Below are positions 15,001 through 24,623 of a stretch of DNA of 25,758 nt, one piece after another. The notes under the pieces are model-generated. The model was given only the letters and a program-made list of their open reading frames with translations, did no database searches and was not told where the DNA came from. The translations under genes were made by a program, and so were the position numbers. Every line of letters begins with the position of its first letter. Within the stretch, counting starts at the first letter, position 1. This stretch comes from a virus, in IMG/VR virus record IMGVR_UViG_3300021079_000030, positions 1-25,758 of that record. One strand, given 5' to 3'.

Positions 15001-16989
15001 ACACCACCAGCACAAAGAAGTGAGTTATTAGGAACCGTAACACCGGTAACAACAACAGTTCAACAAATTGAACAAAAATATGTAGAAAGAGATAATATAA
15101 CTAAAAGAGTATTAAGATCATTACTTTCTGAATGTAATTACTTTGAAGCAATCAAAGAAGATTCTCCAATGGTGTATGATAATTTAAAAGAAAAATTAAA
15201 GTTTTTCCAACCAGGTTTTCACTCAATGACACCCGAAGGATTAAATACCAGATTAACATTTTTACAACAATGTATGAGACCTGGTGACACAATACCAACA
15301 ATCAAAACAGTTGGACAAAAAAATGAACTTCAATATAATAATGCTGTTAATACTGCATTTGGAGCACCTCCCGTATTAGTTTTAAGAGTTGGGGATTTTT
15401 ATAATACAAAAATTATTCCAACAGGATTACAACTTGCATATGAAGATTTAGATATTAATCCTGAAGGTATTGGTATTCAACCAATGATTGCAAATGTTAC
15501 ATTATCGTTTAATTTTGTTGGAGGCAGTGGATTAAAAGAATCTGTGGATAAATTACAGAACGCATTAACATTTAATTATTATGCCAATACTGAAATGTAT
15601 GATGATAGGGCAGATGCTACAGATTTAAGTTATAAAGTGATTGATAAAGATTTTATAAATTCTAGTAAAATACCTGCACCAACACTTAATCAAACACAAG
15701 ATAATAACCCACAAACAAATGAGTCAACTATTGGAGATATTTTATCAATAAATGGTACAACAGGAACAACTACTTATAAAAAGTTTATGAATGATTTTGT
15801 TGCTGAAACACAAACTTATTTCCGAACTTTTGTTAGTAAAAGCAAAGAATGTGTTAAACAATATAATAACGCTATGTTACAAAACTGGACATCAAGTAGA
15901 AATTATACCAAAGGAAATTTCTTGACGGATAAAGATAAAGATGTTTTATTAGTAGGTAAACCCGACAATATTCAAAAAATAGTTGATAATGTTTTTACAG
16001 ATTATCTTGCGGATATAGAAAGTGGTGAAGATCTGTTTATAAAGTTTATGTCAGGTCCAGAAAAAGGGTTTAATATTAAAGTAATAAGGGCTTTAAAAAT
16101 GAATATGAAGAATTTTGTTACAAATAAAAAAAGTTCTTATCAAAATGCCATAACACAATTAAATCAAGATATTGTTACACAACAACAAAAATATATTCAA
16201 TATTTAACAAGAGCTAATGTAATACCTGTATTTAATGCGACAAGTACTACAGGTACTGATGGATTACAAGAAAAGAATGGTAATGTTGTAATTTATAATA
16301 TTACAGGAACTGATAAAGTTTATAAACCTGCTGAAGCCGCAAACACACTTATTGAATTACAAAATGATATTAAAAAAATTGGTTATAATATTACTGAGTT
16401 TTATAATTTAATAGTAACAAAGAAAGAATTTACATATGAATCTGCAAAGTATAATGGAACCGCTTTATATGGTGTGAGTAGTGAAGGAACAACATATGAT
16501 AAAGATTTAAAGTCTCAAGTATTCGTACCTTTTAGTGGTGATAATGATTTTGATAATAAATCTTTTAAAAGAATGTATATGATTTTATCTCCTGAAATAT
16601 TGGATGATAAAAAATATCAAACCTTTAAAAATGATATGATTGGTAATATAATTAAGAATAAAGATATTCTTGATAGTGGAACTATGGATGTGGCTACTCA
16701 ATTTGATGCCTATTGGATATCAATTGCAAAACCTAAATTTACTAAAGAAAATAATATAACAATTGCATTTTTTGAAGAACTTGAAAAGGGTAAGTTAAAA
16801 GATTTTATGATTTATACACCATTTGGAGTCAAAGATAGATTACTTACTTTTGAAAAATCAACAACACCAACAGTAAGTCAAACTGCTGTGATAACAGGAT
16901 TAGGTAGAGTATTAGCAAATACTGATAAAAATACTTGGAATAATGAGGACAAAGCTACAGCATATGTTTCAAAATTAAAACTTAATTAA
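12013..16989 (+). CDS. 1658-residue baseplate/virion protein with an embedded OmpA-like domain
   Basis: I do not recognise the whole protein. The N-terminal 750 residues are Asn/Gly/Ser-rich and hold a conserved-looking segment with WKIVVDHPSVLNVLVDKVL (about 688-706) and SFFAGCRTYDLYELAKKY. Residues 787-980 look like an OmpA/MotB peptidoglycan-binding domain: VGFYFD (787-792), IVIDASCSA (870-878), YNKKLATRR (884-892) and ACRRAYI (972-978). A further region has HSMTPEGLNTRLTFLQQCMR, then APPVLVLRVGDFYN. The C-terminus is helical. The gene lies between the tape measure and the gp53-like gene, so a baseplate role is likely. Its TAA overlaps the next ATG by one base. Peptidoglycan contact during infection is a hypothesis. 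The acidic residue expected in the OmpA ligand site is not evident. Confidence 0.6.
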   Translation: MGSPLDLVNSEVFRKKLITRNLTPYAKAPNRPTPQNNYEYIQSDTSVIDSPDQLIDEPSFANKLYPLNKWGNEGGYEQAPDPIGNTNTKSNEGEYGFQDANILSEAEPESKNWRKINAFGNGGEQLYDGAEFVTQLETIDANGSTRYYNNQPYPNFNPSAYGPVSILLSPDPQGSNGTLSADSYLARLGASRLRKGFEERIATGIYQQTIGRANAFNVRSGTDVLNLVTGRVPLIEPNYVITSPSNPILAATDFALRLAGSTIPTSTIPGSYFDASINSKQPTTIQQLSAAFLKTSVGKGFSRLLGGDKTGSQLFLNNTGGGQKSRLFGNIDYNKYKPDYQRTLFDRVGGALVGSTTDNSNFYVGSRTSDPSRVFSPGGDIPVNQFGQEVQSPVYGPNELAALYEGPDKESKLGANGPSYGNGGGIEGGFTWVSPKYKDNAGKYVGIGGLIIRQDSDFKPSSYDSTESTNQPYREGSILDDTQRLINSQPAGGRRLQHVGNAIDQVSKVFNDGYREITKGSRVLTYVGSIGQEVGTEYCRVFTKDVPYLQYNDLQKRNGMTTEGRKFAYSVMDKTWNLNIYPNKQEGGQDSTNLIGTNSTAYAKKYMFSLENLAWRTSNTPGYSVSDLAICERGPNGGRVMWFPPYGLTFTESVTANWKNTDFIGRPEPIYTYNNTSRTGSLTWKIVVDHPSVLNVLVDKVLKNETNRPRIDSIIDSFFAGCRTYDLYELAKKYVTINPNDLYELQQMISSKEMTKEQLTYAVKTIQPEPIVKETPKIDPIKNFNNVGFYFDNDIPNDAQVATDDYSQEYSEYSNNVLLGNYQKQTTKGETTSFFKSVVTPNYTKIQELCVLIKSQITKLQPGDKGTISIVIDASCSAPATSTYNKKLATRRITTAINYFKNNKDLQPYITSGNLILKPGTNFGEESSVLQYDDKGNVTNGAPVSCSDKDIKAKNGDTQSQTNKIYSTTAMACRRAYISNISSTLNQPPAQKPESITPPAQRSELLGTVTPVTTTVQQIEQKYVERDNITKRVLRSLLSECNYFEAIKEDSPMVYDNLKEKLKFFQPGFHSMTPEGLNTRLTFLQQCMRPGDTIPTIKTVGQKNELQYNNAVNTAFGAPPVLVLRVGDFYNTKIIPTGLQLAYEDLDINPEGIGIQPMIANVTLSFNFVGGSGLKESVDKLQNALTFNYYANTEMYDDRADATDLSYKVIDKDFINSSKIPAPTLNQTQDNNPQTNESTIGDILSINGTTGTTTYKKFMNDFVAETQTYFRTFVSKSKECVKQYNNAMLQNWTSSRNYTKGNFLTDKDKDVLLVGKPDNIQKIVDNVFTDYLADIESGEDLFIKFMSGPEKGFNIKVIRALKMNMKNFVTNKKSSYQNAITQLNQDIVTQQQKYIQYLTRANVIPVFNATSTTGTDGLQEKNGNVVIYNITGTDKVYKPAEAANTLIELQNDIKKIGYNITEFYNLIVTKKEFTYESAKYNGTALYGVSSEGTTYDKDLKSQVFVPFSGDNDFDNKSFKRMYMILSPEILDDKKYQTFKNDMIGNIIKNKDILDSGTMDVATQFDAYWISIAKPKFTKENNITIAFFEELEKGKLKDFMIYTPFGVKDRLLTFEKSTTPTVSQTAVITGLGRVLANTDKNTWNNEDKATAYVSKLKLN

Positions 16990-17312
16990 TGGCGTATCAA
17001 TATTATAATCGTTATGATGAATTTATTATCAATGGTGAACAAACTGTGGTACCATTTGTAAATTTATATCAAAAACCTACCGACCAAACTTATATCTATA
17101 AAGTGGCCCAAAGTAGATTAGATAAAGTTTCTCAAGAATTTTATAGTTCACCTTATTTTAGTTGGTTAATATTACAAGCCAATCCCCAATTTGGTGGATT
17201 AGAAAATTATATTTATGACGGTGCAGTATTGATTATTCCATTTCCGCTCATAGCTTCCTTACAGGATTATAAAGCGGCATTAGAAAATCATTTTTATTAT
17301 TATGGCAGGTAA
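16989..17312 (+). CDS. Baseplate wedge protein, gp53/LysM-like
   Basis: The protein has 107 residues. The core QTYIYKVAQSRLDKVSQEFY, followed by a SSPYFSWLILQANPQFGG segment and YDGAVLIIPFPL, has the LysM-like layout of T4 gp53 and tail protein X: a strand, a helix giving a start rule, a tryptophan helix with NP, and a closing GxxLxIP strand. T4 gp53 joins neighbouring wedges of the baseplate; this version is about half as long (T4 gp53 has 196 residues). It begins by a one-base overlap with the gene before it and ends 11 bases inside the gene after it, so all three are one translational unit. Confidence 0.7.
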   Translation: MAYQYYNRYDEFIINGEQTVVPFVNLYQKPTDQTYIYKVAQSRLDKVSQEFYSSPYFSWLILQANPQFGGLENYIYDGAVLIIPFPLIASLQDYKAALENHFYYYGR

Positions 17313-20300
17313 CTTACAAGCTGACAACAGCGGAAATATATTGGTTGATTTTGATTATCAAAATCTTATTGTGGTTGATCCAAATAAGACAATAGATTTG
17401 TTTGGTAATATCAGAGAAAGAATTGTTGACCATGAAAACTTGGTAATGTACGTAAATCTTGAAGCTGAAGTTATACCAAGAACAAAATTAGCAGTTGGAG
17501 GAAGCCCTGAAGATAGAATAAGAACTATATCTGTTGCTAAAATTAATTTTTTAAAACCAACCAAAAATAGTTATTTGGGTACAGGTTATTATGATGATTT
17601 AACAGGAGAAAATTCTACCAAATATCAAGCAGTTAACCAACCAAAACAAGTACCGATTAATCCTGGAAACGGAGAAAAACCTTATATCATAAATACTGTT
17701 GCTGATGAAACAAATGTTATTGATACAGGTTTACTTGGGATTACATCAATTAGTATTAAAACCAGTACATCATTTATTCCAAGTGTAACTATTGAACTTG
17801 AAGATGTACAAGGAAGAGCACTATTCCAATTAGGAAATAATTCACCATATTCGGCATTTTTTAATTTACCATATTGTCCATTTTATTTAACACTAAAAGG
17901 TTATTATGGGCAGGCAATTAGATACCAATTAAATTTAGAAAGATTTGCTGCCAGATTTAATTCAACTAGCGGTAACTATCAAGTAACTTTAGATTTTAAA
18001 GGATACAAATTTAATATATTAAATGAAATTTCTTTTGGTCATTTACTTGCCGCACCGCATATGTATTCTCAAAGATTTCAAACTACTCAATCACCTACAA
18101 CCAACAGTACAAACAATGTTACAACTGAAATTGTAAGTGAACGAGGATATCAAAAAGTGGTTGAGATTTATAGTGAATATAAAGCCAAAGGTTTAGTTTC
18201 ACCTGATTTTCCAGAATTAACTGTTCAACAATTAATGAACAAACTTGAAAACTTTGAACAAGCAATTGTTAATTCATATAAAAAATCTAATGTTGAGCCA
18301 TTAACAAATATAAGAACTTACAAACAAAAACTTACAGACTATTTTGCAAATGTTAGAGGTTCTGATTCTTCATGGTTTAACACCTATTGTAATACTAAAC
18401 CTATAATATTAGACGGAGGACAATTTGTTTATTCATTTAAAGAGAATTTAGATGAAGCGGCAAAACAAGAAGCTCTATCTAAATTATCTGATTTAGTTGC
18501 AAGATATAATATAGCTTTAGCTGAGAATCCAACTTTAGGAGCAAAAGGAACATCTCCAATTGAAAATCCAATAAAATATGATGATTTTTTTAAAATTGTT
18601 AATGATTCCGATATAAATGAGATAGAGACTGTTAGATATCAAACAGGTACAGTATTGCCAACAACTGAACAAATCTCAACTATAAAAACTAATTTAAAGA
18701 AACAATCAGCACCTAGTGTTGAAGTCATAACAGTTTTTGGTGTTGCTATACCAAAGAACGTAGTATTTCCAAAATTTATAATATTTGAGGGTGATAAATT
18801 GTTTGATAAAAATATTGCTAATATGGAAACTCAAGCGACAGCAAAACTTGCTGAAATTGAGGGTATAATATCTGCAGATTTAGCCAGAAAGATTGAAGAT
18901 AAAGCAACTGGATTAGGGTTCAAACCAACTGTAAGAAATATTATTGCTGTGATAATGGCGTCAACGGAAGCGTTTATAAGACTTCTTGATGATGTTCATA
19001 CAAATTCTTGGAATGTCAAATACGATCCTATTAGAAAAAATGCAATATTAGATAATCCATCATCAGCTCCTGGATCAGACACAATAGATAAAGTTTCAAT
19101 TTCTACTAGTGCTCAACAATCTAATCAAGGGTTATCAACATCACAAATACCTGTTTATCCTTGGCCACAATTTTTTGTTGAAACTCCTGAAGATAAAAAG
19201 GGAAGGTTTCAGTTAAAATATATTGCAGACCCATCAGTTGTTAATCTTACAAAAGGTTACTTATATGATAAATGGCCTGAGGTTGAATTTGTTGAAGAAT
19301 ACATGAAAGGATTAACTCAAAAATTCCAAGCACCTTTAAGTCAGCCATCATTGGATGCAGAATCAAAAACAATAATAACAAATGTTAACGCTATTGAATA
19401 TCCAAATATTGGTATTGCCTATGTTAATAAAGAAGAAATAAAATTCTTTTATGAAATTTGGGAAAGACAATATTTAACATCTTTTTATTCAGGATATGTT
19501 AGATTACTTGGTAATAGTAATGGTGTTGGAGGATTTTCAGATTATTCAATGAAAGTTGAAACAAGTAATCTTGTAAAAAGTTTGGGTGGTAATTCTCCAT
19601 TTTTAACTGTTAAATTAAAAAATTTGGCATTAAATGCTGATAATTATGTGAGTACGCTTGAAACGATTTCAAATCAAGGAACAGGTAGGTCATATCAAGA
19701 TTTTATTAGAGATTTTTATATTACACCTTATATTAAAGCTTTAACAGATTCCCCTTTTTCTATTCTAAATTTAAATGAAACAGGTAAAATTCCTGAATCA
19801 GCACAAGACCCAAAAGATTTACAATCCATAATAAAAACAGATTATAATACCCCAATGTTATTGGATACTTATCCATTTACAAATCCTCAATGGTGTTTAA
19901 AAAATATGGACAGGGCATTACAAAATCCTAATGAACTTGTATATAACACAAATAATACATATAAGATATTTTCTCAGAATAATGTGGTTGCCAATTTTGA
20001 CACACTTACGGATTATACCACCAATAGACCTGTTACAAATTTTTCATATTTAAATGTTACCAACCCATCTACTACAGTTGTTAGTGGAAATTTAAATATA
20101 TTTTATAATGGAAGAGAACCACAAAAATTTATTCCAACAGAAGGGTATTGTTATTTTACATCACCAGTTACACCATTCCCAGCACAAACAACAACATCAA
20201 TGTTGAATACGCCATATTTTATTAATGCAATTCAAAACGGTGTTTATAATTCAAGAACTTCAGACCCATATCCGTATATTCAAGCGGCATATTTGTTTAT

Positions 20301-23300
20301 CAACTCATTACCATTAGATACCTTAAGAGAAAGATATAAAACATATTCGGGTGGTGTCACAACTGATTTAGATTATATTGCTTCAGTATTTAAAAAGTTT
20401 GGAGCTGTTCATAAAGTGCCATATGCGTGGGTTCTTAAAATGGGTTCTATTTGGCATAGGTATAAAAAATATATTGAAACTAATGTTGATATATTGGATA
20501 CGTGTTGGAAAGATTTTGATTATGTTACAAATTATGATCCAATAACAAATAATATTAGTCATGAATATAGTTACGATACTAAAATAAATGGTGAAGTAAA
20601 AAACGAAAAAATTGTTTTACAAAAGGAAACTACTGATAACGTTATAATACAGAATGGATTTTATCCAAAAGTTATTAATGATTTTAATGTATTTTATAAT
20701 GGTTATGATCTTTATCAAACATATTCTAATGTAGAAATACAAGATAGTATGGTTAAAGGAATGAAAATAACTTCATTGGCTGATGGGCAAATTACAGGTA
20801 AAAAACAAAATACAAAACCTTTATTCGTTCAACCATTTAGTGTGGTGATACCACATCTAATGACTACCTCAAGTAATAGTCAATCAGTATGTGTTCCTAC
20901 GAATAATACCAAAGGAACTGAATATTATGTAATACCATCATTTGGTAATAATATTATTAATCAAACACAATCGCAATGTATTAATGCGATAGGAGATACA
21001 ATAGTTGATTTAACTTATAATCAATCAATGTATAATGGTAGTGTTAGGTTATTATGGTCGGCACCTAACTATGGATATTTTGATACATATACAAGGGTAA
21101 AGCCAAAACCAAATTCTTATTTGAATTATATTAGCCCAACATCTTTAAATCAATCGCCACTTAGTTTTTTATCTGGAGATACTTATTCTAACATTGAAGA
21201 AATATTTTCAGTATTTGATAAATCTGTATTAAATCAATTTGAAAAAGAATTTCTAAATTTTTGTAAACCAATTAATACATTAATTGCAGCAAAAAATATT
21301 GTTGGATTAGGAGAAAGTCCTTTTGATATTAATGCGAATTTTAAGAACTTTCAATCTTTTATGAGGGTTGCAATGACAGTTCCCGCAATGACAGGTACAG
21401 ATACTAACCAATATTTTTTAGATACTATTAATAATCAATTACAAGTTTTTTCTTCAAACATTAAAAACTTTATGGAGTATGATGTTATTTTAAGAAATGG
21501 TAATCCTGGAAATTATAATAGAAGAATATTTGGTTCATTTGTTGGGACTGCAACAGATTCAATTAAAAATGAGCCATATGTTACAGGAAGTTTACCGACA
21601 TTAAAAGGTAAAACAACTTTATCGCAAAGTAAGGCAAAATATCCATTACAATGGTCGGCATTACAGACTGAAGTTGGATTTTCAACAATACTTAATTTAG
21701 ACTATACTAATCAGGGTTCATATATAACAGATTTCTTTGTTGATAATAATATTGAATTCTCTGTTCCAAATATTACGTTATATGCAGAATTAATTAAAGT
21801 TTATGCAACAAGAAAATTGTTGAATCCATCAATAACAACAACAAACTTTAAAACACAAATAAGTAATTTTATTTCAGATGGTACAAATTTACAAAATATT
21901 ATTTTAAATAAAACTATGGAGGCGTTAAGGGCTTCCCTTCCAAATCAATCTTTTTTACCTGAAAGAACAATACAATCAGTAATTGATGGGCAACAATCTA
22001 AAGTAGAAAATTATGAAGTGTTTAAAGGACTTAATGATAAATGGATAGCCGGTGGAGATTATAAAACCAAAACATTATTTGAGGATATGATGTTCTTAGA
22101 TAGAGCATCCAGAAATATTGGTGATACTATAATAATAGATATCTTTGATTTACAAAATGTTCTTAATAAAAACGCCTATAATGAAAGAATGAGTGTGTTC
22201 ACTTTAATAAGTGGAATTCTTATTAAAAATAACTTTGTTGTTATGCCACTTCCAGCTTATGTTAACTTTTATAATGTTCAAGATGTTTCGGGTATTAATA
22301 CACAAAAATCAGAAGGGTCTCTTGAATTTGCCAATAGTATGTGGGGGACATTTTTAAATGTTGACTATAGAAATTCAGGTCCAAAAATGATATGTTTTTA
22401 TGCGGGAAAACCTTCTGAGTATTTACAATTACCTAAGGGAAATTCTAGATATAGAGATGATAGTTTTGAAATGAGAAGGGCATCTGAAAATCCGTTAATT
22501 GAAGATCCCGCAAATAAAAAAGATTATTCTTTATCAAATAGATGTGTTGGATTTAATGTTGATATTGGTATTAGAAATCAAAATGTATTCTATTCGTTTC
22601 AAGTATCACAAGAAGCGGGTAAAGCGACTTCAGAAACAATAGAAACACAATTAAACATGATTAACCAAGCAAATGGTAAAAATGTTGCAACTCAAAATGT
22701 AAGTCTTTATAATTTATATAAAAACAGAAGTTATACTTGTACAATACAATGTCTTGGGAATGCCTTATTACAACCAACAATGTACTTTAATTTACAACAC
22801 GTACCAATGTTTAATGGACCTTATATGATTACTGATATTTCACATAACATTACTGCTGGTAATTTTGAAACAACAATTACAGGAGTAAGACAAGGTATGT
22901 TTGATTTACCGGCAATTGATAATTTCTTACAAAGTCTTAATAAAAATCTATTAACCAAAATTGAACAAGCAGTTCTTAATAAAAAAGATGAACCGCCTGC
23001 AAATGGGGCAACAACAGATGTATCAAAAGCCGCAAAAATATTACAAAAAGCTGAAAGTTCTTATAATGCACAAAATGCTTGTAAGGAAAAACTTCTTCCT
23101 ATTTATGATCAACAAAAGTGGGAATCAACAACAGCAACTCTAACAACACTCTCATCACAACTATTTAAAGATGCAATTGTAAAAAAGATACCTAATAATG
23201 GTGTACTTCAAACGATTATTTATTGTATATGTTATGTTAGAAGTTTCCAAGGAACAAAGGATAAACCTTTAATAGCTGGATGGAATAATAACTTTGCGGC

Positions 23301-24585
23301 GGTAACTTTAGATATAGATTATGGTGATGGTAATAATTATTTTACAAAAAAATATTCTTGTTTAGATGTACAGGCAGGAGAATCTCAATCAAAGGCTAGT
23401 CCAAATACATTACCTATCGCAAACTTTGAAAATGTTGATAGGTTTATTGATTTTATGGTATCAAGATTAACACCAAATGTTCAAAGAATACAACAAATTG
23501 GATTACCAAAATATTATGTATGTTATTGGCCAATAAATAATGTAACTCCTGAATATTATGAAAGTAATAAACTTAAACAATTTGAAAAAGTAAATATTAC
23601 TTTTAGTGGCGCGAATTTAAGTTCGTTAACTTTAGGATTACCATTATTAGATGGAACTTATCCAAATGGTGTTCCAGCAGTTTCACCTCTTGTATCAGCA
23701 ACGCCAGGATTAACACCAACTGCAACACCTATACTTACTCCAACGCCTACACCAACAAAAGGAACAGTGCCTCCACCAACACCAACACCTTCATCATGTG
23801 AAAAACCTGTTATTATTTCATTTACACCAACTTTTGGTGGTGCTAATACTATTTTAACTATTACAGGGAAGTACTTACAAGCAACAACAGCAATTGTTAT
23901 AAGCAATGCGACTGTGACTAAAGGTATCATTAAATCAAGTGACGGAACTCAACTTACGGTGACTGTACCTCTAAGTCAATTTCTAGATATAAACTCAAAT
24001 ACCATACTTGTAAAAACTCAAAATGGTGATGTTACAAGTACAAATAAGTTTACTTATAATCCTGCAATAACAAATACAAACGCTCCTGCAGCTCAATTAA
24101 ATACAACAAATGTAAGTCAACAAACACAAACAGAACTTTCTAAAGTTCAAAGTGTAAATAGACAAGATGGACAAACAGGACCTAAAGTTTTAATTGATAC
24201 TATTGTAACAAATTCAATAAAAGGATTTGAAAGTTTATTGGTTAAAGTTAATACTGACCCTACTTTAGGTGTTTGGGTAATAAACCAAAATGTGAATATT
24301 AAAGTTGAACTTAAAGATACTGTAAACACAGGAAATAATACACTTAAACCAAATATTATTAAAGAAATAAACTTTATATCGGAAAATGGATTTGTTTCAA
24401 ATAATTCAGTTTATATAACTTCAAGTCAAATTACTAAACTTATAGTTGAAAGTAATGATATTACAGATGAAGAATGGAAACAAACAAAAGAAATCCTTGG
24501 GTCAGTAAATTTAACTACTGTACCTGCAGATAAAAATAAACAACCACTTTGGTCAACATACAACTTCACAATGTTTAAAAGTTAA
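17302..24585 (+). CDS. 2427-residue baseplate hub protein with Thr/Pro linker and IPT/TIG domain
   Basis: This is the largest gene of the window. Residues about 144-245 (ITSISIKTSTSFIPSVTIEL, then GYYGQAIRYQLNL) resemble the first beta domain of gp27/VgrG-type hubs. Residues about 1745-1870 (NVDIGIRNQNVFYSFQVSQE, YTCTIQCLGNALLQPTMYF, PMFNGPYMITDISHNI, ITGVRQG) resemble the second hub domain. The very long central part is unrecognised. Residues about 1960-2080 may be an enzymatic or wall-binding domain (AGWNNNFAAVTLDIDYG). A Thr/Pro-rich linker (2134-2163) leads to an Ig-like IPT/TIG domain (2169-2252: ISFTPTFGGANTILTITG, ending in NKFTYN) and a 175-residue tail. Hubs sit at the baseplate centre; the C-terminal Ig-like module suggests surface binding. 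The start at 17302 overlaps gp53-like by 11 bases. Confidence 0.6.
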   Translation: MAGNLQADNSGNILVDFDYQNLIVVDPNKTIDLFGNIRERIVDHENLVMYVNLEAEVIPRTKLAVGGSPEDRIRTISVAKINFLKPTKNSYLGTGYYDDLTGENSTKYQAVNQPKQVPINPGNGEKPYIINTVADETNVIDTGLLGITSISIKTSTSFIPSVTIELEDVQGRALFQLGNNSPYSAFFNLPYCPFYLTLKGYYGQAIRYQLNLERFAARFNSTSGNYQVTLDFKGYKFNILNEISFGHLLAAPHMYSQRFQTTQSPTTNSTNNVTTEIVSERGYQKVVEIYSEYKAKGLVSPDFPELTVQQLMNKLENFEQAIVNSYKKSNVEPLTNIRTYKQKLTDYFANVRGSDSSWFNTYCNTKPIILDGGQFVYSFKENLDEAAKQEALSKLSDLVARYNIALAENPTLGAKGTSPIENPIKYDDFFKIVNDSDINEIETVRYQTGTVLPTTEQISTIKTNLKKQSAPSVEVITVFGVAIPKNVVFPKFIIFEGDKLFDKNIANMETQATAKLAEIEGIISADLARKIEDKATGLGFKPTVRNIIAVIMASTEAFIRLLDDVHTNSWNVKYDPIRKNAILDNPSSAPGSDTIDKVSISTSAQQSNQGLSTSQIPVYPWPQFFVETPEDKKGRFQLKYIADPSVVNLTKGYLYDKWPEVEFVEEYMKGLTQKFQAPLSQPSLDAESKTIITNVNAIEYPNIGIAYVNKEEIKFFYEIWERQYLTSFYSGYVRLLGNSNGVGGFSDYSMKVETSNLVKSLGGNSPFLTVKLKNLALNADNYVSTLETISNQGTGRSYQDFIRDFYITPYIKALTDSPFSILNLNETGKIPESAQDPKDLQSIIKTDYNTPMLLDTYPFTNPQWCLKNMDRALQNPNELVYNTNNTYKIFSQNNVVANFDTLTDYTTNRPVTNFSYLNVTNPSTTVVSGNLNIFYNGREPQKFIPTEGYCYFTSPVTPFPAQTTTSMLNTPYFINAIQNGVYNSRTSDPYPYIQAAYLFINSLPLDTLRERYKTYSGGVTTDLDYIASVFKKFGAVHKVPYAWVLKMGSIWHRYKKYIETNVDILDTCWKDFDYVTNYDPITNNISHEYSYDTKINGEVKNEKIVLQKETTDNVIIQNGFYPKVINDFNVFYNGYDLYQTYSNVEIQDSMVKGMKITSLADGQITGKKQNTKPLFVQPFSVVIPHLMTTSSNSQSVCVPTNNTKGTEYYVIPSFGNNIINQTQSQCINAIGDTIVDLTYNQSMYNGSVRLLWSAPNYGYFDTYTRVKPKPNSYLNYISPTSLNQSPLSFLSGDTYSNIEEIFSVFDKSVLNQFEKEFLNFCKPINTLIAAKNIVGLGESPFDINANFKNFQSFMRVAMTVPAMTGTDTNQYFLDTINNQLQVFSSNIKNFMEYDVILRNGNPGNYNRRIFGSFVGTATDSIKNEPYVTGSLPTLKGKTTLSQSKAKYPLQWSALQTEVGFSTILNLDYTNQGSYITDFFVDNNIEFSVPNITLYAELIKVYATRKLLNPSITTTNFKTQISNFISDGTNLQNIILNKTMEALRASLPNQSFLPERTIQSVIDGQQSKVENYEVFKGLNDKWIAGGDYKTKTLFEDMMFLDRASRNIGDTIIIDIFDLQNVLNKNAYNERMSVFTLISGILIKNNFVVMPLPAYVNFYNVQDVSGINTQKSEGSLEFANSMWGTFLNVDYRNSGPKMICFYAGKPSEYLQLPKGNSRYRDDSFEMRRASENPLIEDPANKKDYSLSNRCVGFNVDIGIRNQNVFYSFQVSQEAGKATSETIETQLNMINQANGKNVATQNVSLYNLYKNRSYTCTIQCLGNALLQPTMYFNLQHVPMFNGPYMITDISHNITAGNFETTITGVRQGMFDLPAIDNFLQSLNKNLLTKIEQAVLNKKDEPPANGATTDVSKAAKILQKAESSYNAQNACKEKLLPIYDQQKWESTTATLTTLSSQLFKDAIVKKIPNNGVLQTIIYCICYVRSFQGTKDKPLIAGWNNNFAAVTLDIDYGDGNNYFTKKYSCLDVQAGESQSKASPNTLPIANFENVDRFIDFMVSRLTPNVQRIQQIGLPKYYVCYWPINNVTPEYYESNKLKQFEKVNITFSGANLSSLTLGLPLLDGTYPNGVPAVSPLVSATPGLTPTATPILTPTPTPTKGTVPPPTPTPSSCEKPVIISFTPTFGGANTILTITGKYLQATTAIVISNATVTKGIIKSSDGTQLTVTVPLSQFLDINSNTILVKTQNGDVTSTNKFTYNPAITNTNAPAAQLNTTNVSQQTQTELSKVQSVNRQDGQTGPKVLIDTIVTNSIKGFESLLVKVNTDPTLGVWVINQNVNIKVELKDTVNTGNNTLKPNIIKEINFISENGFVSNNSVYITSSQITKLIVESNDITDEEWKQTKEILGSVNLTTVPADKNKQPLWSTYNFTMFKS
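23701..23800 (+). repeat. Thr/Pro-coding low-complexity stretch in hub gene
   Basis: Codons for Thr and Pro (ACA, CCA, CCT, ACG) alternate through residues 2134-2163, making loose repeats such as ccaacacca. The opposite strand shows a false Gly/Val-rich open frame. Confidence 0.7.
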
Positions 24586-24603
24586 TTTAACTGTGTATTC
24601 GTA

Positions 24604-24611
24604 TATTTATA
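24604..24611 (+). promoter_or_regulatory. TATTTATA late-promoter-like motif, 74-residue gene
   Basis: TATTTATATAAAA starts here, with 12 bases between the 8-mer and the ATG at 24624. It follows the hub gene and probably drives the two genes 24624-25527. Confidence 0.6.
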
Positions 24612-24623
24612 TAAAAGACTTTT

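Noticed and set aside
23658-23930. Minus-strand Gly/Val-rich open frame of 90 codons
   Set aside because: It is the mirror of the Thr/Pro codons of the hub linker; low-complexity antisense artefact.
24575-24595. Palindrome agttaatttaact after the hub gene as a terminator
   Set aside because: The arms have a single-base centre and no T-tract, so no stable hairpin loop can form as drawn.
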